64,000 nucleotides of DNA. Source: Clostridia bacterium (GTDB lineage: Bacteria > Bacillota > Clostridia > Oscillospirales > Acutalibacteraceae). The stretch covers positions 1 to 64,000 of the forward strand of contig JAFQKF010000047.1 in the NCBI GenBank assembly GCA_017397105.1, read 5' to 3'. The notes beneath the pieces were generated by a model, which did not search any database, was not told where the DNA came from, and saw only the letters and a list, made by a program, of their open reading frames with translations. Position numbers and translations under genes: made by a program. Numbering within the stretch: the stretch's first letter is position 1; each line of letters begins with the position of its first letter. Below are positions 34,506 to 43,595 of this stretch, in pieces.

Positions 34506-35576
34506 ATGTCAAAAGACGTTAAAATTGCAATTATCGGTTGCGGTACCATTGCAAATTCCGCTCACATCCCTGCCTATCTTAAGGCCCCCGGGGTAGAAAT
34601 CAAATATTTCTGCGATATCATCCCCGAAAGAGCGGATGCGGCTGTTGAAAAGTACGGATGCGGCACAGCGGTTTACGATTATCACGAAATTCTCAACGAC
34701 CCTGAGCTTGACGCAGTTTCCGTATGTACTCACAATGATTTCCATTCAATCATTTCGATTGATTTTATGAGAGCAGGCAAGGACGTTCTTTGCGAAAAGC
34801 CTGCCGCTCGCATTCTCAGCGAAGCGCTTGAGATGCAGAGGGTTGCTCACGAAACGGGCGCAATCCTCAATATCGGCGTTTGCAACCGTTTTGGTACTCA
34901 GGTAAATCAGGTTAAAAAGATGATTGATGACGGTGAACTCGGCGAGGTTTACCACGTATACGCAAGCTTCAGGGCATACCGCTCCATTCCCGGAATCGGC
35001 GGCGATTTCACAAGAAAAGCTTCCGCAGGCGGCGGCGCTCTTATTGACTGGGGTGTTCATTATATTGACCTTATTCTTTACTGCTGCGGCGAGCCCAAGC
35101 CCATTACCGCTTCGGGCGAAGCGTTCTGCAAGCTCGGCAAGAACATAAAGGATTATGTTTACACAAGTATGTGGGCTGAGGAAACCAAGGAAGAAGACGG
35201 TGTTTATGACGTTGATGACAGTGTTGTAGGTCTTGTAAGAACTGACGGACCCGTTATCAGCTTCAACGGAGCATGGGCGCAGAACATCAACCAGAAAGAA
35301 ACATATATCGACTTTATCGGCACCAAGGGCGGTATCAGGCTTCAGTATTGCGGTGATTTCGTATATTACGGAGTCAAGAACGGAATGCTTACCGAAACGG
35401 CAACTTCTTACAGAAAGAACAATTTCTATGAGGAAGAAGTTCTCTCCTTTGTTGACTGCATAAAAAACCGCACTCACAACCAGGCATATATTGATTACGC
35501 TGTTGAAACTTCAAGAATCCTTCAGGCAATCTATGATTCTTCGGAGCAACACAGAGAAATCGTTATTGAAAGATAA
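34506..35576 (+). CDS. Gfo/Idh/MocA family oxidoreductase
   Basis: 356 aa from ATG at 34506 (GGAGGTTATAAAT upstream). NAD(P)-binding Rossmann 'IAIIGCGTIANSAHIPAY', then 'HNDFHSIISIDFMRAGKDVLCEKPAA' with the catalytic EKP Lys, and the C-terminal alpha/beta domain with 'GGGALIDWGVHYIDLI' (catalytic Asp/His). It oxidises or reduces a sugar, cyclitol or related hydroxyl. The divergent TIM-barrel isomerases and the downstream nagB suggest a role in sugar or amino-sugar catabolism; the exact substrate is open. Confidence 0.9.
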   Translation: MSKDVKIAIIGCGTIANSAHIPAYLKAPGVEIKYFCDIIPERADAAVEKYGCGTAVYDYHEILNDPELDAVSVCTHNDFHSIISIDFMRAGKDVLCEKPAARILSEALEMQRVAHETGAILNIGVCNRFGTQVNQVKKMIDDGELGEVYHVYASFRAYRSIPGIGGDFTRKASAGGGALIDWGVHYIDLILYCCGEPKPITASGEAFCKLGKNIKDYVYTSMWAEETKEEDGVYDVDDSVVGLVRTDGPVISFNGAWAQNINQKETYIDFIGTKGGIRLQYCGDFVYYGVKNGMLTETATSYRKNNFYEEEVLSFVDCIKNRTHNQAYIDYAVETSRILQAIYDSSEQHREIVIER

Positions 35577-35596
35577 ATTTTTGGAGGTATTTTAAA

Positions 35597-36316
35597 ATGG
35601 ATGTAAGAATTTTTAAGACAGAAGAAGAAATCGGCGCAGCAGCAGGTAAAATGTTCTGCGATTTTGTAAATTCAAAGCCTGACTGTGTTCTCGGCTTTGC
35701 AACAGGTGCAACTCCCGTTCCCACTTACAGCTACATGGCTGACCAGTGCGACAAGGGTAACGTAACCTTCAAGGACGTTAAGACCTTCAACCTTGACGAA
35801 TACTGCGACCTTCCCAAGGAGCACAAGAACAGCTTCTATATGTTTATGTATGACAACCTTTTCTCAAAGGTAGACCTCAAGCCCGAAAACATTGATTTCC
35901 TTGACGGTAATACAGACCCCGAAGCAGAGAGCGCAAGATATGCAGCATCCATCGAAGCAAAGGGCGGTATTGATATTCAGCTTCTCGGTATCGGCAGAAA
36001 CGGCCACATCGCATTCAATGAGCCCGCTGATGAATTCTCAGGCGAAGCTTACAAAATCAAGCTTACCGACAGCACCATCGAAGCAAACTCCATTTATTTT
36101 GACGATATCGCTATGCCCCGTTATGCAATGACTATGGGCATCGGCTCAATCATGAAGGCAAAGAAAATAATCTTCATTGCTACCGGTGCTTCCAAGGCTC
36201 AGGCAGTTCACGATATGATCAAGGGCGAAGTTACTCCCAAGTGCCCCGCATCAATTCTTCAGAATCATGCCGACGTTACCGTTTTCCTTGATGAAGCAGC
36301 AGCTTCCATGCTTTAA
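35597..36316 (+). CDS. nagB: glucosamine-6-phosphate deaminase
   Basis: 239 aa. 'LGFATGATPVPTYSYM', 'TFNLDEYC' (catalytic Asp), 'GIGRNGHIAFNEPADEF' (catalytic His/Glu) and a 'ATGASKAQAV' phosphate loop. It converts glucosamine 6-phosphate to fructose 6-phosphate and ammonia. GGAGG precedes the ATG; it lies 20 bp behind the oxidoreductase, so the two are likely cotranscribed. nagA is not in the window. Confidence 0.92.
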   Translation: MDVRIFKTEEEIGAAAGKMFCDFVNSKPDCVLGFATGATPVPTYSYMADQCDKGNVTFKDVKTFNLDEYCDLPKEHKNSFYMFMYDNLFSKVDLKPENIDFLDGNTDPEAESARYAASIEAKGGIDIQLLGIGRNGHIAFNEPADEFSGEAYKIKLTDSTIEANSIYFDDIAMPRYAMTMGIGSIMKAKKIIFIATGASKAQAVHDMIKGEVTPKCPASILQNHADVTVFLDEAAASML

Positions 36317-36331
36317 TTTATAATAAAGAAT

Positions 36332-36367
36332 AAATCCCTTCGTTGTTTTTGCGGCGAAGGGATTTTT
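36332..36367 (+). terminator. intrinsic terminator after nagB
   Basis: An 11-bp stem (36332-36342 with 36355-36365) ending in TTTTT; it separates nagB from the alpha-mannosidase gene. Confidence 0.85.
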
Positions 36368-36382
36368 GACAGGAGAGAGAAT

Positions 36383-39300
36383 ATGGCACATTTTGACATA
36401 CCTTTTGTTGACAGAAACTCTGAGCGCAAGATGCTCCCTCAGCGAGTCAGGCAGATAATTGACCATGTTTCCCACCGCATTTTTACTGACAGTGAGTGCG
36501 CAGGAGATTTCCTTATGCGTGACGGCCAGTCTGATATTTCAAAAATAAACGAGGGCGAATGGAAGCCCTTCGGTAAGAATGATTACTGGGGCTACCGTGA
36601 GCAGTATTGCTGGTTCAGGCAGACCGTTACCGTGCCTGAAAGATTTGCAGGCAAAAACGTTGTTTATTCCGTTACACCCAGACCCGATTCAGGCTGGAAT
36701 ACCAGAGGCGAGCAGTTTATTGTTTACGTTGACGGTAAAATGGTGCAGGGTATTGACCTCAACCATGATTATATCCGCCTTGTTGAAAACGCAAAGGGCG
36801 GCGAAACCTTTGAAATTGCGCTGAGTGCTTACTGTGATGATCATGAATACCGCGGTCCCGTTCAGCTGAGAGCTTCTCTCAAAACAATTGACGATGAGGT
36901 CAGCGGACTTTACTATGATTTGCTTGTTGCGTGGGATGCCGCTCATTTCCACGAGAGTGACGATCTTGACAGAATAGATTCAATGAAGCTTCTCAACGAG
37001 GCAGTTTCGATGCTCGATATGAACACAAGCGATGATGAATATTTCCATCAGACCGTAAAGCAGGTAAGAGAGTTTGTTGCTGAGAAGATTTACGGCGCTG
37101 ACAGCGGTGTGGTATCTTCCGCAATCGGTCACACTCATATTGACACTGCATGGCTTTGGAGAATCCGTCAGACAAGGGATAAGGCGGGCCGTTCATTTGC
37201 AACGGTTGTAAACCTTATGAAAGAATTCCCTGAGTATAAATTTATGTCCCCTCAGGCTCAGCTTTACGATTACGTCAAGCAGGATTATCCCGAGCTTTAC
37301 AACGAAATCAAGGAGATGGTAAAGCAGGGCAGATGGGAAGCCGAGGGCAGTATGTGGGTTGAGTCCGATACCAACGTTGTTTCAGGCGAATCCCTTGTGC
37401 GTCAGTTCCTTGTAGGCAAGCGTTTCTTCAGGGATGAATTCGGCGCAGATAATAAAATCATGTGGCTTCCCGACGTTTTCGGCTACAGTGCGGCGCTTCC
37501 TCAGATTATGAAGCTTGCCGATATCAACTACTTTATGACAACAAAAATTTCGTGGAATGAATATAACCGTTTCCCCTTTGACACGTTTATGTGGAAGGGC
37601 ATTGACGGCACTAAGATTCTTTCTCATTTCAGCCCCTCAAAGAGCTGTGAGGATGAAAGATATCAGACCACGTATAACACAAATCTCAACCCTTGCAACG
37701 TAATAGGCGGCTGGAAGCGTTACAGCAATAAGGACCTTAACAGGAATTATCTCTGCTCCTTCGGCCACGGTGACGGCGGCGGCGGACCCACCAGAGGAAT
37801 GCTTGAAAACGGCATGAGAATGGCAAAGGGCGTGCCCGGCTGCCCCAACGTAAAGATGGAGTTTGCAAGAGATTTCTTTGACCGTCTTGCGCAGGAGGTA
37901 AAGGGAAGTGACCGTTTACCCGAGTGGGCAGGTGAACTTTACCTTGAATTCCACAGAGGAACACTTACCGCTCAGGCAAGGAACAAGAAGTATAACCGCA
38001 AGAGTGAGTTGCTCTATCACGATGCAGAAACTCTTTGCGAAATTGCGAATATCCTCAAGGGTAAAAAATATCCCTCAAACGAAATTCTTGAAGCTTGGAA
38101 GATAATTCTTCTCAACCAGTTCCACGATATCATTCCCGGCTCGTCAATTGCCGCTGTTTACGAGGATTCCAAGGAGCAGTATGAGCAAATCGGCAAAGAC
38201 GGCAGAGAGATAGTTGCAGGTGCTCTCAAAGTGCTTGCAGACGGTATCAATACCGAAGCTGATTCGCTCGTTGTATTCAACACTCTCGGCTTTGCAAGGG
38301 ATGACGTTGTTATTACCGATATGCCCGCAAAGGCTGATTTTGCCATTGTTGATGAGCAAGGTAATGCCTGCGCCTGGCAGAAGACCTATGACGGTAAGCT
38401 TGCTTTCTTTGCAAAGAACGTTCCCTCAAAGGGCTTCAAGGCGTTCAGAATTACTGACGGCGCCGCTCTGAATGCTCCTGCGGTAACTGCGATTAACAGC
38501 TTTGAGAATGATTTCTACAAGGTTGATTTTGATGACGATATGAACATCACTTCTCTTTATCATAAAGAGAGCGGCAGATGCGTTGCTCCCGAGGGCGAGC
38601 TTCTCAACAGACTTATCGCTTATGAGGACAGACCTCATAACCACGAAGCCTGGGATATCAAGTGCTATTACGGCGAAAAGTTCTGGAACGTTGATAAGGT
38701 TGACAGTAAGGAAATCGTTGAAAGCGGCGCAGTGCGCACCGTATTCAAGGTTGAACGCACTTTCAATCTTTCAAAAATTACACAGTACTTTATTTTCTAT
38801 CCCCACACTGCAAGAATTGACGTTGCCTATGACGTTGACTGGAAAGAAAAGCGCATAGCCCTTAAGGCAGATTATCCCGTTGATGTAAATACCGTTAAGG
38901 CAACCTTTGATATTCAGTTCGGTAACATTGAGCGCAATGCTCACAATAATACCACCTGGGATTACGCTCAGTTTGAGGTTTGCGGCCATAAGTGGGCAGA
39001 CCTTTCAGATAACAGCTTCGGCTTCTCCGTGCTCAACGATTGTAAGTACGGCTGGACCGTAAAGGACGGACACATCAAGCCCACTCTTCTCAGAAGTGCA
39101 ACCGCTCCCAACCATCTTCAGGACAGAGAGCGTCACACCTTTACCTACGCTCTTTATCCCCATTCGGGTGCTGTCAGCTCAAGTTCGGTTGTTGAAGAGG
39201 GCTATTCACTCAACGTTCCTCTTTACTGCGTATTTACTGAGGCTCATAAGGGCGAACTCGGCTCAGAATTCTCACTTGTAAGCGTTGATAAGAGCAACGT

Positions 39301-39532
39301 TATTATTGAAACCGTTAAAAAGGCTGAGGACAGTAACGCCCTCATCGTCCGTCTTTATGAAACATGGAACAGAAGAACTCCCTGCCGTGTTGATTTCGGC
39401 AAGGATATTGCGCAGGCTTACGAGTGCAACCTCCTTGAAGAAAAGGACGTTCCCGTTGACGTTGATAACAACGGTATTAATCTTACCTTCAAACCCTTTG
39501 AAATCAAGACTCTGAAGCTTATCCTTAAATAA
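36383..39532 (+). CDS. alpha-mannosidase, glycoside hydrolase family 38
   Basis: 1049 aa. N-terminal jelly-roll-like domain (about 1-235); catalytic barrel beginning with 'IGHTHIDTAWLWRIRQT' (zinc ligands H252 and D254); nucleophile D364 in 'WLPDVFGYSAALPQ'; helical bundle with 'LLNQFHDIIPGSS'; C-terminal beta domains. No signal peptide, so it acts in the cytosol on imported mannosides or N-glycan fragments. ATG at 36383 follows ACAGGAGAGAG right behind the nagB terminator. The glycerate kinase gene starts one base after its stop. Confidence 0.93.
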   Translation: MAHFDIPFVDRNSERKMLPQRVRQIIDHVSHRIFTDSECAGDFLMRDGQSDISKINEGEWKPFGKNDYWGYREQYCWFRQTVTVPERFAGKNVVYSVTPRPDSGWNTRGEQFIVYVDGKMVQGIDLNHDYIRLVENAKGGETFEIALSAYCDDHEYRGPVQLRASLKTIDDEVSGLYYDLLVAWDAAHFHESDDLDRIDSMKLLNEAVSMLDMNTSDDEYFHQTVKQVREFVAEKIYGADSGVVSSAIGHTHIDTAWLWRIRQTRDKAGRSFATVVNLMKEFPEYKFMSPQAQLYDYVKQDYPELYNEIKEMVKQGRWEAEGSMWVESDTNVVSGESLVRQFLVGKRFFRDEFGADNKIMWLPDVFGYSAALPQIMKLADINYFMTTKISWNEYNRFPFDTFMWKGIDGTKILSHFSPSKSCEDERYQTTYNTNLNPCNVIGGWKRYSNKDLNRNYLCSFGHGDGGGGPTRGMLENGMRMAKGVPGCPNVKMEFARDFFDRLAQEVKGSDRLPEWAGELYLEFHRGTLTAQARNKKYNRKSELLYHDAETLCEIANILKGKKYPSNEILEAWKIILLNQFHDIIPGSSIAAVYEDSKEQYEQIGKDGREIVAGALKVLADGINTEADSLVVFNTLGFARDDVVITDMPAKADFAIVDEQGNACAWQKTYDGKLAFFAKNVPSKGFKAFRITDGAALNAPAVTAINSFENDFYKVDFDDDMNITSLYHKESGRCVAPEGELLNRLIAYEDRPHNHEAWDIKCYYGEKFWNVDKVDSKEIVESGAVRTVFKVERTFNLSKITQYFIFYPHTARIDVAYDVDWKEKRIALKADYPVDVNTVKATFDIQFGNIERNAHNNTTWDYAQFEVCGHKWADLSDNSFGFSVLNDCKYGWTVKDGHIKPTLLRSATAPNHLQDRERHTFTYALYPHSGAVSSSSVVEEGYSLNVPLYCVFTEAHKGELGSEFSLVSVDKSNVIIETVKKAEDSNALIVRLYETWNRRTPCRVDFGKDIAQAYECNLLEEKDVPVDVDNNGINLTFKPFEIKTLKLILK

Positions 39533-39533
39533 T

Positions 39534-40625
39534 ATGAAAGTTATAATTATTCCCGATAGTTTCAAAGGAACACTTTCAGCTTCAACTGTTGCACAAACAC
39601 TCGGGCAGGCGGTTATGGCCGCTTGTCCCGGGTGCGAAATAAAACTTCTGCCCGTTGCGGACGGCGGCGAAGGTACGCTTGAGTGTTTCCGAAGCTTTAT
39701 GGGCGGTGAAACGGTTGAAAAGGAAGTTACGGGTCCCAATTTTCAGCAGGTAAATGCGAGACTTTTACTTTGCGGTGAAACCGCTGTGGTTGAAACGGCG
39801 CAGGCGGCAGGTCTGCCTCTTGCAAATCCCAAGGATGCCAAAAGCACCACCACCTACGGAGTAGGCGAGCTAATCTGTGAAGCAAAAAAGCTCGGTGCAA
39901 AGCGTATAATACTCGGTATCGGCGGCAGTGCTACCAATGATTGCGGCTGCGGCGCAGCGGCTGCAACGGGTGTGCGTTTCTTCAATGCGCAGGGTGAAAG
40001 CTTTGTGCCCGTGGGTAAAACGCTTTCGCTTGTTGAAAAAATTGATTTTACCGAAAAAACTGATATCACTGTTTTATGTGACGTTAAAAATCCGCTTTAC
40101 GGCAGGGACGGAGCGGCGTATGTTTTTGCGCCTCAGAAGGGTGCCGATGAGGCAGACGTAGCCTTGCTTGATGACGGTATGCGCCGTTTTTCGCAAGTGC
40201 TCAGCCGTTACGGTAAAGACGTTGCCGAAGTGCAGGGTGCAGGTGCCGCAGGCGGAATGGGCGCAGGTATGCTTGCGTTTTTCGGGGCAACCCTTAAAAG
40301 CGGAATTGATACCGTGCTTGAAATGTCCGATTTCAAGGGAGCGGTTTGCGATGCCGACGTTGTTATCACGGGCGAGGGATGTCTTGATTCCCAAAGCTTT
40401 TCGGGTAAGGTTATCGACGGAGTTGTGAGCGCAAGCTGCGGTAAACCCGTTATAGCCGTTGTCGGAATATCGAGGCTTGAAAATCCCCGTGAATTCTCGC
40501 TTCACAAGGTGTTCGAAACAAATGAAGCGCATCTTGATTTTGAAATTATAAAGGGCAGGGCGCTTGAGGATCTGAAGCTGTGTGCAGAAAAGGTTGCGCA
40601 GTATCTGCACGAACACTTTTATTGA
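39534..40625 (+). CDS. glxK: glycerate kinase (GlxK/GarK type)
   Basis: 363 aa. 'IIPDSFKGTLSAS', 'LLPVADGGEGTLE', 'AQAAGLPL', 'LGIGGSATNDCGCGAAAATG', and late 'ITGEGCLDSQSFSGKV' are the family signatures. It phosphorylates D-glycerate, giving 2-phosphoglycerate in this family, and feeds sugar-acid or serine breakdown into glycolysis. It is nearly contiguous with the alpha-mannosidase gene; no obvious own ribosome binding site other than within that gene's end, so coupling is likely. Confidence 0.92.
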   Translation: MKVIIIPDSFKGTLSASTVAQTLGQAVMAACPGCEIKLLPVADGGEGTLECFRSFMGGETVEKEVTGPNFQQVNARLLLCGETAVVETAQAAGLPLANPKDAKSTTTYGVGELICEAKKLGAKRIILGIGGSATNDCGCGAAAATGVRFFNAQGESFVPVGKTLSLVEKIDFTEKTDITVLCDVKNPLYGRDGAAYVFAPQKGADEADVALLDDGMRRFSQVLSRYGKDVAEVQGAGAAGGMGAGMLAFFGATLKSGIDTVLEMSDFKGAVCDADVVITGEGCLDSQSFSGKVIDGVVSASCGKPVIAVVGISRLENPREFSLHKVFETNEAHLDFEIIKGRALEDLKLCAEKVAQYLHEHFY

Positions 40626-40650
40626 CAGTGGTTTTTTGATGTGGTAAAAT
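40622..40650 (+). promoter_or_regulatory. promoter of thyA-dfr
   Basis: TTGACA (40622-40627, overlapping the glycerate kinase stop), 17-bp spacer, TAAAAT (40645-40650) with TGTGG just before it (extended -10). Confidence 0.75.
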
Positions 40651-40683
40651 ACTTTAAAATATTCGTAACAGGATGTGTTGATT

Positions 40684-41514
40684 ATGAGCTATGCCGATAA
40701 GGTTTTTATAGAGAACTGCAAGGATATTCTTCAGAACGGTTTCTGGGATACCGACTGTGCTGTAAGACCCCGTTGGGAGGACGGTACTCCCGCTCATACA
40801 GTTAAAAAATTCTGTTTGGTAAACCGTTATGATTTGCGCAAGGAGTTTCCTGCGCTCACTCTCAGAAAGACCTTTATAAAGAGCGCCGTTGACGAATTGC
40901 TGTGGATATGGCAGAAAAAGTCGAACAACGTAAACGATCTCAGGGGTGCTATCTGGGATTCCTGGGCTGATGAAAGCGGCTCAATCGGTAAGGCTTACGG
41001 CTATCAGCTTGGAGTAAAGCATCATTATAAAGAGGGCGATTTTGATCAGGTTGACCGTGTGCTTTACGATCTGAAGCATAATCCTGCAAGCCGACGAATC
41101 ATAACCAATATTTACGTTCATCAGGATTTGAATGAAATGAATCTTTATCCCTGTGCATACAGCATGACCTTCAACGTTTCGGGCAACACGCTCAACGGAA
41201 TTCTCAATCAGCGTTCTCAGGATATGCTGGCGGCAAACAGCTGGAATATCTGCCAGTATTCCGTGCTTCTTCATATGTTTGCGCAGGTAAGCGGTCTTGA
41301 GGTGGGCGAGCTTGTTCACGTTATAGCTGATGCCCATATTTATGACCGTCACGTGCCTATCATCAAGGAGCTCATAGAGCGTGAGCCTTATGATGCACCC
41401 AAGTTTGAAATGGATAAGAGCATAACCGATTTCTATTCTTTTACAAGGGACAGTTTTGCGCTTACCGATTATAAATTCCACGGATTTGATACTAAAATCC
41501 CCGTTGCAATCTGA
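40684..41514 (+). CDS. thyA: thymidylate synthase
   Basis: 276 aa from ATG at 40684; AGGATG is well spaced for it, while the upstream in-frame GTG at 40675 is too close. dUMP to dTMP with methylene-tetrahydrofolate. 'YPCAYSMTFNV' carries the catalytic Cys (the usual His after it is Ala), 'LNQRSQDM' the phosphate-binding Arg and Asp, 'NSWNICQYS' the conserved Asn, and 'DAHIYDRHV' the substrate-binding His/Tyr. It forms an operon with dihydrofolate reductase, which regenerates its cofactor. Confidence 0.93.
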   Translation: MSYADKVFIENCKDILQNGFWDTDCAVRPRWEDGTPAHTVKKFCLVNRYDLRKEFPALTLRKTFIKSAVDELLWIWQKKSNNVNDLRGAIWDSWADESGSIGKAYGYQLGVKHHYKEGDFDQVDRVLYDLKHNPASRRIITNIYVHQDLNEMNLYPCAYSMTFNVSGNTLNGILNQRSQDMLAANSWNICQYSVLLHMFAQVSGLEVGELVHVIADAHIYDRHVPIIKELIEREPYDAPKFEMDKSITDFYSFTRDSFALTDYKFHGFDTKIPVAI

Positions 41515-41523
41515 GGAGGAACT

Positions 41524-42024
41524 ATGAAAGCTATTGTTTGCGTTGATAAAAACTGGGGTATCGGAAGCAATAATGATTTGCTTTATCATATTCCTGCCGA
41601 TATGAAGTTTTTTAAGGAGCACACCATGGGCAACGTGGTGGTAATGGGCCTTGCTACCCTGCTTTCACTTCCCGGTCAGAAGGCTCTTCCCGGCAGAACA
41701 AACGTTGTTTTGTGTGACGATCTTTCATGGTCTGCGCCCGATGTAACTGTTTGCCACAGTATACCCGAGTTGCTTGAAACGCTTAAGCAGTTTGATACGG
41801 ACAGTATCTACATCTGCGGCGGAGCATCGGTTTATGCCCAGCTTATTCCTTACTGCGATACAGCTTACGTTACCAAGGTGGATGCAGGCGACAAGGCGGC
41901 GGAAAAGTTTTTCCCCAATCTTGATAATGAAAGCTCGTGGTCACTTGCTGAGGAAAGCGAAACCATGGAGCACAAGGAGCTTCAATTCAGATTTACCACC
42001 TACAAGAATTCCAATCCTATGTAA
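41524..42024 (+). CDS. folA: dihydrofolate reductase
   Basis: 166 aa. 'VDKNWGIGSNNDLLYHIPADMKFFKEHT' contains the catalytic Asp; 'PGRTNVVL' and 'ICGGASVYAQLI' (glycine pair) bind NADPH. Odd: the usual 'MGR(K/R/H)T' cofactor motif reads 'MGLAT', losing the Arg and the basic residue that contact the 2'-phosphate of NADPH. The enzyme may use another way to bind NADPH or accept NADH. GAGGAGGAACT precedes the ATG; thyA ends 9 bp upstream. Confidence 0.92.
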   Translation: MKAIVCVDKNWGIGSNNDLLYHIPADMKFFKEHTMGNVVVMGLATLLSLPGQKALPGRTNVVLCDDLSWSAPDVTVCHSIPELLETLKQFDTDSIYICGGASVYAQLIPYCDTAYVTKVDAGDKAAEKFFPNLDNESSWSLAEESETMEHKELQFRFTTYKNSNPM

Positions 42025-42031
42025 ACGAATG

Positions 42032-42057
42032 CGGCGTTGTGAAAACAGCGCCGTTTT
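42032..42057 (+). terminator. intrinsic terminator after dihydrofolate reductase
   Basis: A 9-bp stem with one wobble (42032-42040 with 42045-42053, loop GAAA), followed by TTTTT. Confidence 0.8.
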
Positions 42058-42081
42058 TAAATAAACGTAAAGGGGTGCTTT

Positions 42082-42792
42082 ATGAAAACTCTCAGGCAGA
42101 TAATTGATGAAAGTAATTATATTGTGTTTTTCGGAGGTGCGGGAGTTTCCACGGAAAGCGGAATTCCCGATTTCAGGAGTGTTGACGGTCTGTATTCCAT
42201 GAAGTACGATTATCCCCCCGAAACTATTCTGAGCCATACCTTTTTTATGGAGAATACGAAGGAATTCTACCGCTTCTACAGGGATAAAATGCTTTGCCCG
42301 TCAGCCGGACCCAATGCGGCTCATCTCGCTCTTGCCCGACTTGAGGCGGAGGGAAAGCTCAAAGCGGTAGTTACGCAGAATATAGATAATCTTCATCAGC
42401 TTGCAGGCAGTAAAAGCGTTTACGAGCTTCACGGCAGTGTGTGGCGCAATTATTGCATGAAGTGCGGAAAATTTCATGACCTTGATTTTATAATCAATTC
42501 AACGGGTGTTCCGAGGTGCGAATGCTCAGGAGTTGTAAAGCCCGACGTTGTGCTTTATGAAGAGGGGCTTGACGGTAAGACTGTGCAGGGTGCGTGCGAG
42601 CACATAATGAAAGCAGATACCCTTATCGTGGCCGGCACAAGCCTTACCGTATACCCTGCTGCGAGTTTTGTGCGTTATTTTTCAGGTAAGAACCTTGTTC
42701 TTATAAACCGTGACCCTACTCCCATGGATGATATGGCAACCTTTATCACGCATGAAAACGTAGGCAAGGTTTTAAATGAAATTTATAAATGA
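42082..42792 (+). CDS. cobB: NAD-dependent protein deacylase, Sir2 family
   Basis: 236 aa. 'GAGVSTESGIPDFRS' (NAD binding), 'TQNIDNLHQLAG', catalytic His in 'ELHGS', zinc cysteines 'CMKC' and 'CEC', then 'KPDVVLYEEGL' and 'GTSLTVYPA'. It removes acetyl or other acyl groups from lysines. The absence of the Y/R pair of class III sirtuins was not checked in detail, so acyl preference is open. Starts after AAAGGGGTGCTTT; single gene between two terminators. Confidence 0.92.
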   Translation: MKTLRQIIDESNYIVFFGGAGVSTESGIPDFRSVDGLYSMKYDYPPETILSHTFFMENTKEFYRFYRDKMLCPSAGPNAAHLALARLEAEGKLKAVVTQNIDNLHQLAGSKSVYELHGSVWRNYCMKCGKFHDLDFIINSTGVPRCECSGVVKPDVVLYEEGLDGKTVQGACEHIMKADTLIVAGTSLTVYPAASFVRYFSGKNLVLINRDPTPMDDMATFITHENVGKVLNEIYK

Positions 42793-42793
42793 A

Positions 42794-42820
42794 AAAATCC
42801 CTCCGGTCAGGAGGGATTTT
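42794..42820. terminator. bidirectional intrinsic terminator
   Basis: A perfect 11-bp stem (42794-42804 with 42810-42820, loop GGTCA) between the convergent sirtuin and ComEA-like genes, with A- and T-runs in its arms. Confidence 0.9.
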
Positions 42821-42823
42821 TAT

Positions 42824-43234
42824 TTACACAGTAATCCTGTCAATGTTTTCTTCAACTGTTTTACGGCTTATTCCGCTTACGTTTTCGAGGTCAAATACAG
42901 AATAAAATCTGCCGTTTTCTTTGCGGTATTCTATAATCGCCTTTGCCTTGGATTCGCCTATACCGCTTAAGGTGCACAGTGTTTCAGCGTCAGCCGTGTT
43001 GATATTTACAAGTGAATAATCCTTGGACGGATATTCGGCATCAACGTCATATTCGCTGAATACTTCGGCAAGAGCGGATGTCGGCGAGCTTGAGGTGATA
43101 AGGTAGGGCTGATTTGTGGTCGGAGAGTTTGAAGCGTATAAATCAGGTGAACTGAAATCTGCATAAGCGAACAACGCTCCGAGGATAATCAACGCCGTTG
43201 CAATTAAAATGAGTTCGTGCCTGCCTTTGCTCAT
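42824..43234 (-). CDS. ComEA-like helix-hairpin-helix protein
   Basis: 136 aa from ATG at 43234, two bases after the preceding stop (coupled; no strong ribosome binding site of its own). One N-terminal membrane helix (about residues 8-25), a Ser/Thr/Pro-rich linker, then the ComEA HhH pair 'NINTADAETLCTLSGIGESKAKAIIEYRKENG' region. ComEA binds incoming DNA outside the membrane in competent bacteria; no other competence gene is here, so DNA binding at the cell surface is as far as the sequence goes. Confidence 0.85.
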   Translation of the reverse strand: MSKGRHELILIATALIILGALFAYADFSSPDLYASNSPTTNQPYLITSSSPTSALAEVFSEYDVDAEYPSKDYSLVNINTADAETLCTLSGIGESKAKAIIEYRKENGRFYSVFDLENVSGISRKTVEENIDRITV

Positions 43235-43236
43235 TA

Positions 43237-43581
43237 TCAGAAGTTTACGCCGTTCCAGCCCCAATGGCTGATTTCTTCGTACTTAACGTAAATACATGCA
43301 GGCTCGATGGAAAGCTCTTCGCTGATTATTTTTGTTATTTCTGCGGTGAGGGCATCGTATGCGCTGTCACTTGCCGAGCCGAAAAGGCTTACCGTAACGT
43401 ATGCAAGGGGCTTTTCGTTGCTTCCCTTGAAGTACATATCCATGTTTTCGTTGAACGAGAGCATGAGCCAGCTTTCGGTTTTGCCGGGGATAAGTGAAAT
43501 TGCTTTGCCGAGCTTGGTTTTGATTGAGGTCTGAGCTTCTTTGGAGATGCTTGTGCTTACGGTAGTGTTGATATAAGGCAT
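43237..43581 (-). CDS. MIF-like tautomerase
   Basis: 114 aa. 'MPYINTTVS' leaves the catalytic Pro1 after Met removal; 'AYVTVSLFG' and the C-terminal 'GWNGVNF' match the MIF (macrophage migration inhibitory factor) subfamily, whose length is also about 115 residues. Known members tautomerise phenylpyruvate and related keto acids; a physiological substrate in bacteria is mostly unknown. It sits between the DUF5696-like lipoprotein and the ComEA-like gene in an apparent operon. Confidence 0.85.
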   Translation of the reverse strand: MPYINTTVSTSISKEAQTSIKTKLGKAISLIPGKTESWLMLSFNENMDMYFKGSNEKPLAYVTVSLFGSASDSAYDALTAEITKIISEELSIEPACIYVKYEEISHWGWNGVNF

Positions 43582-43595
43582 AGTTAAAACTCCTT

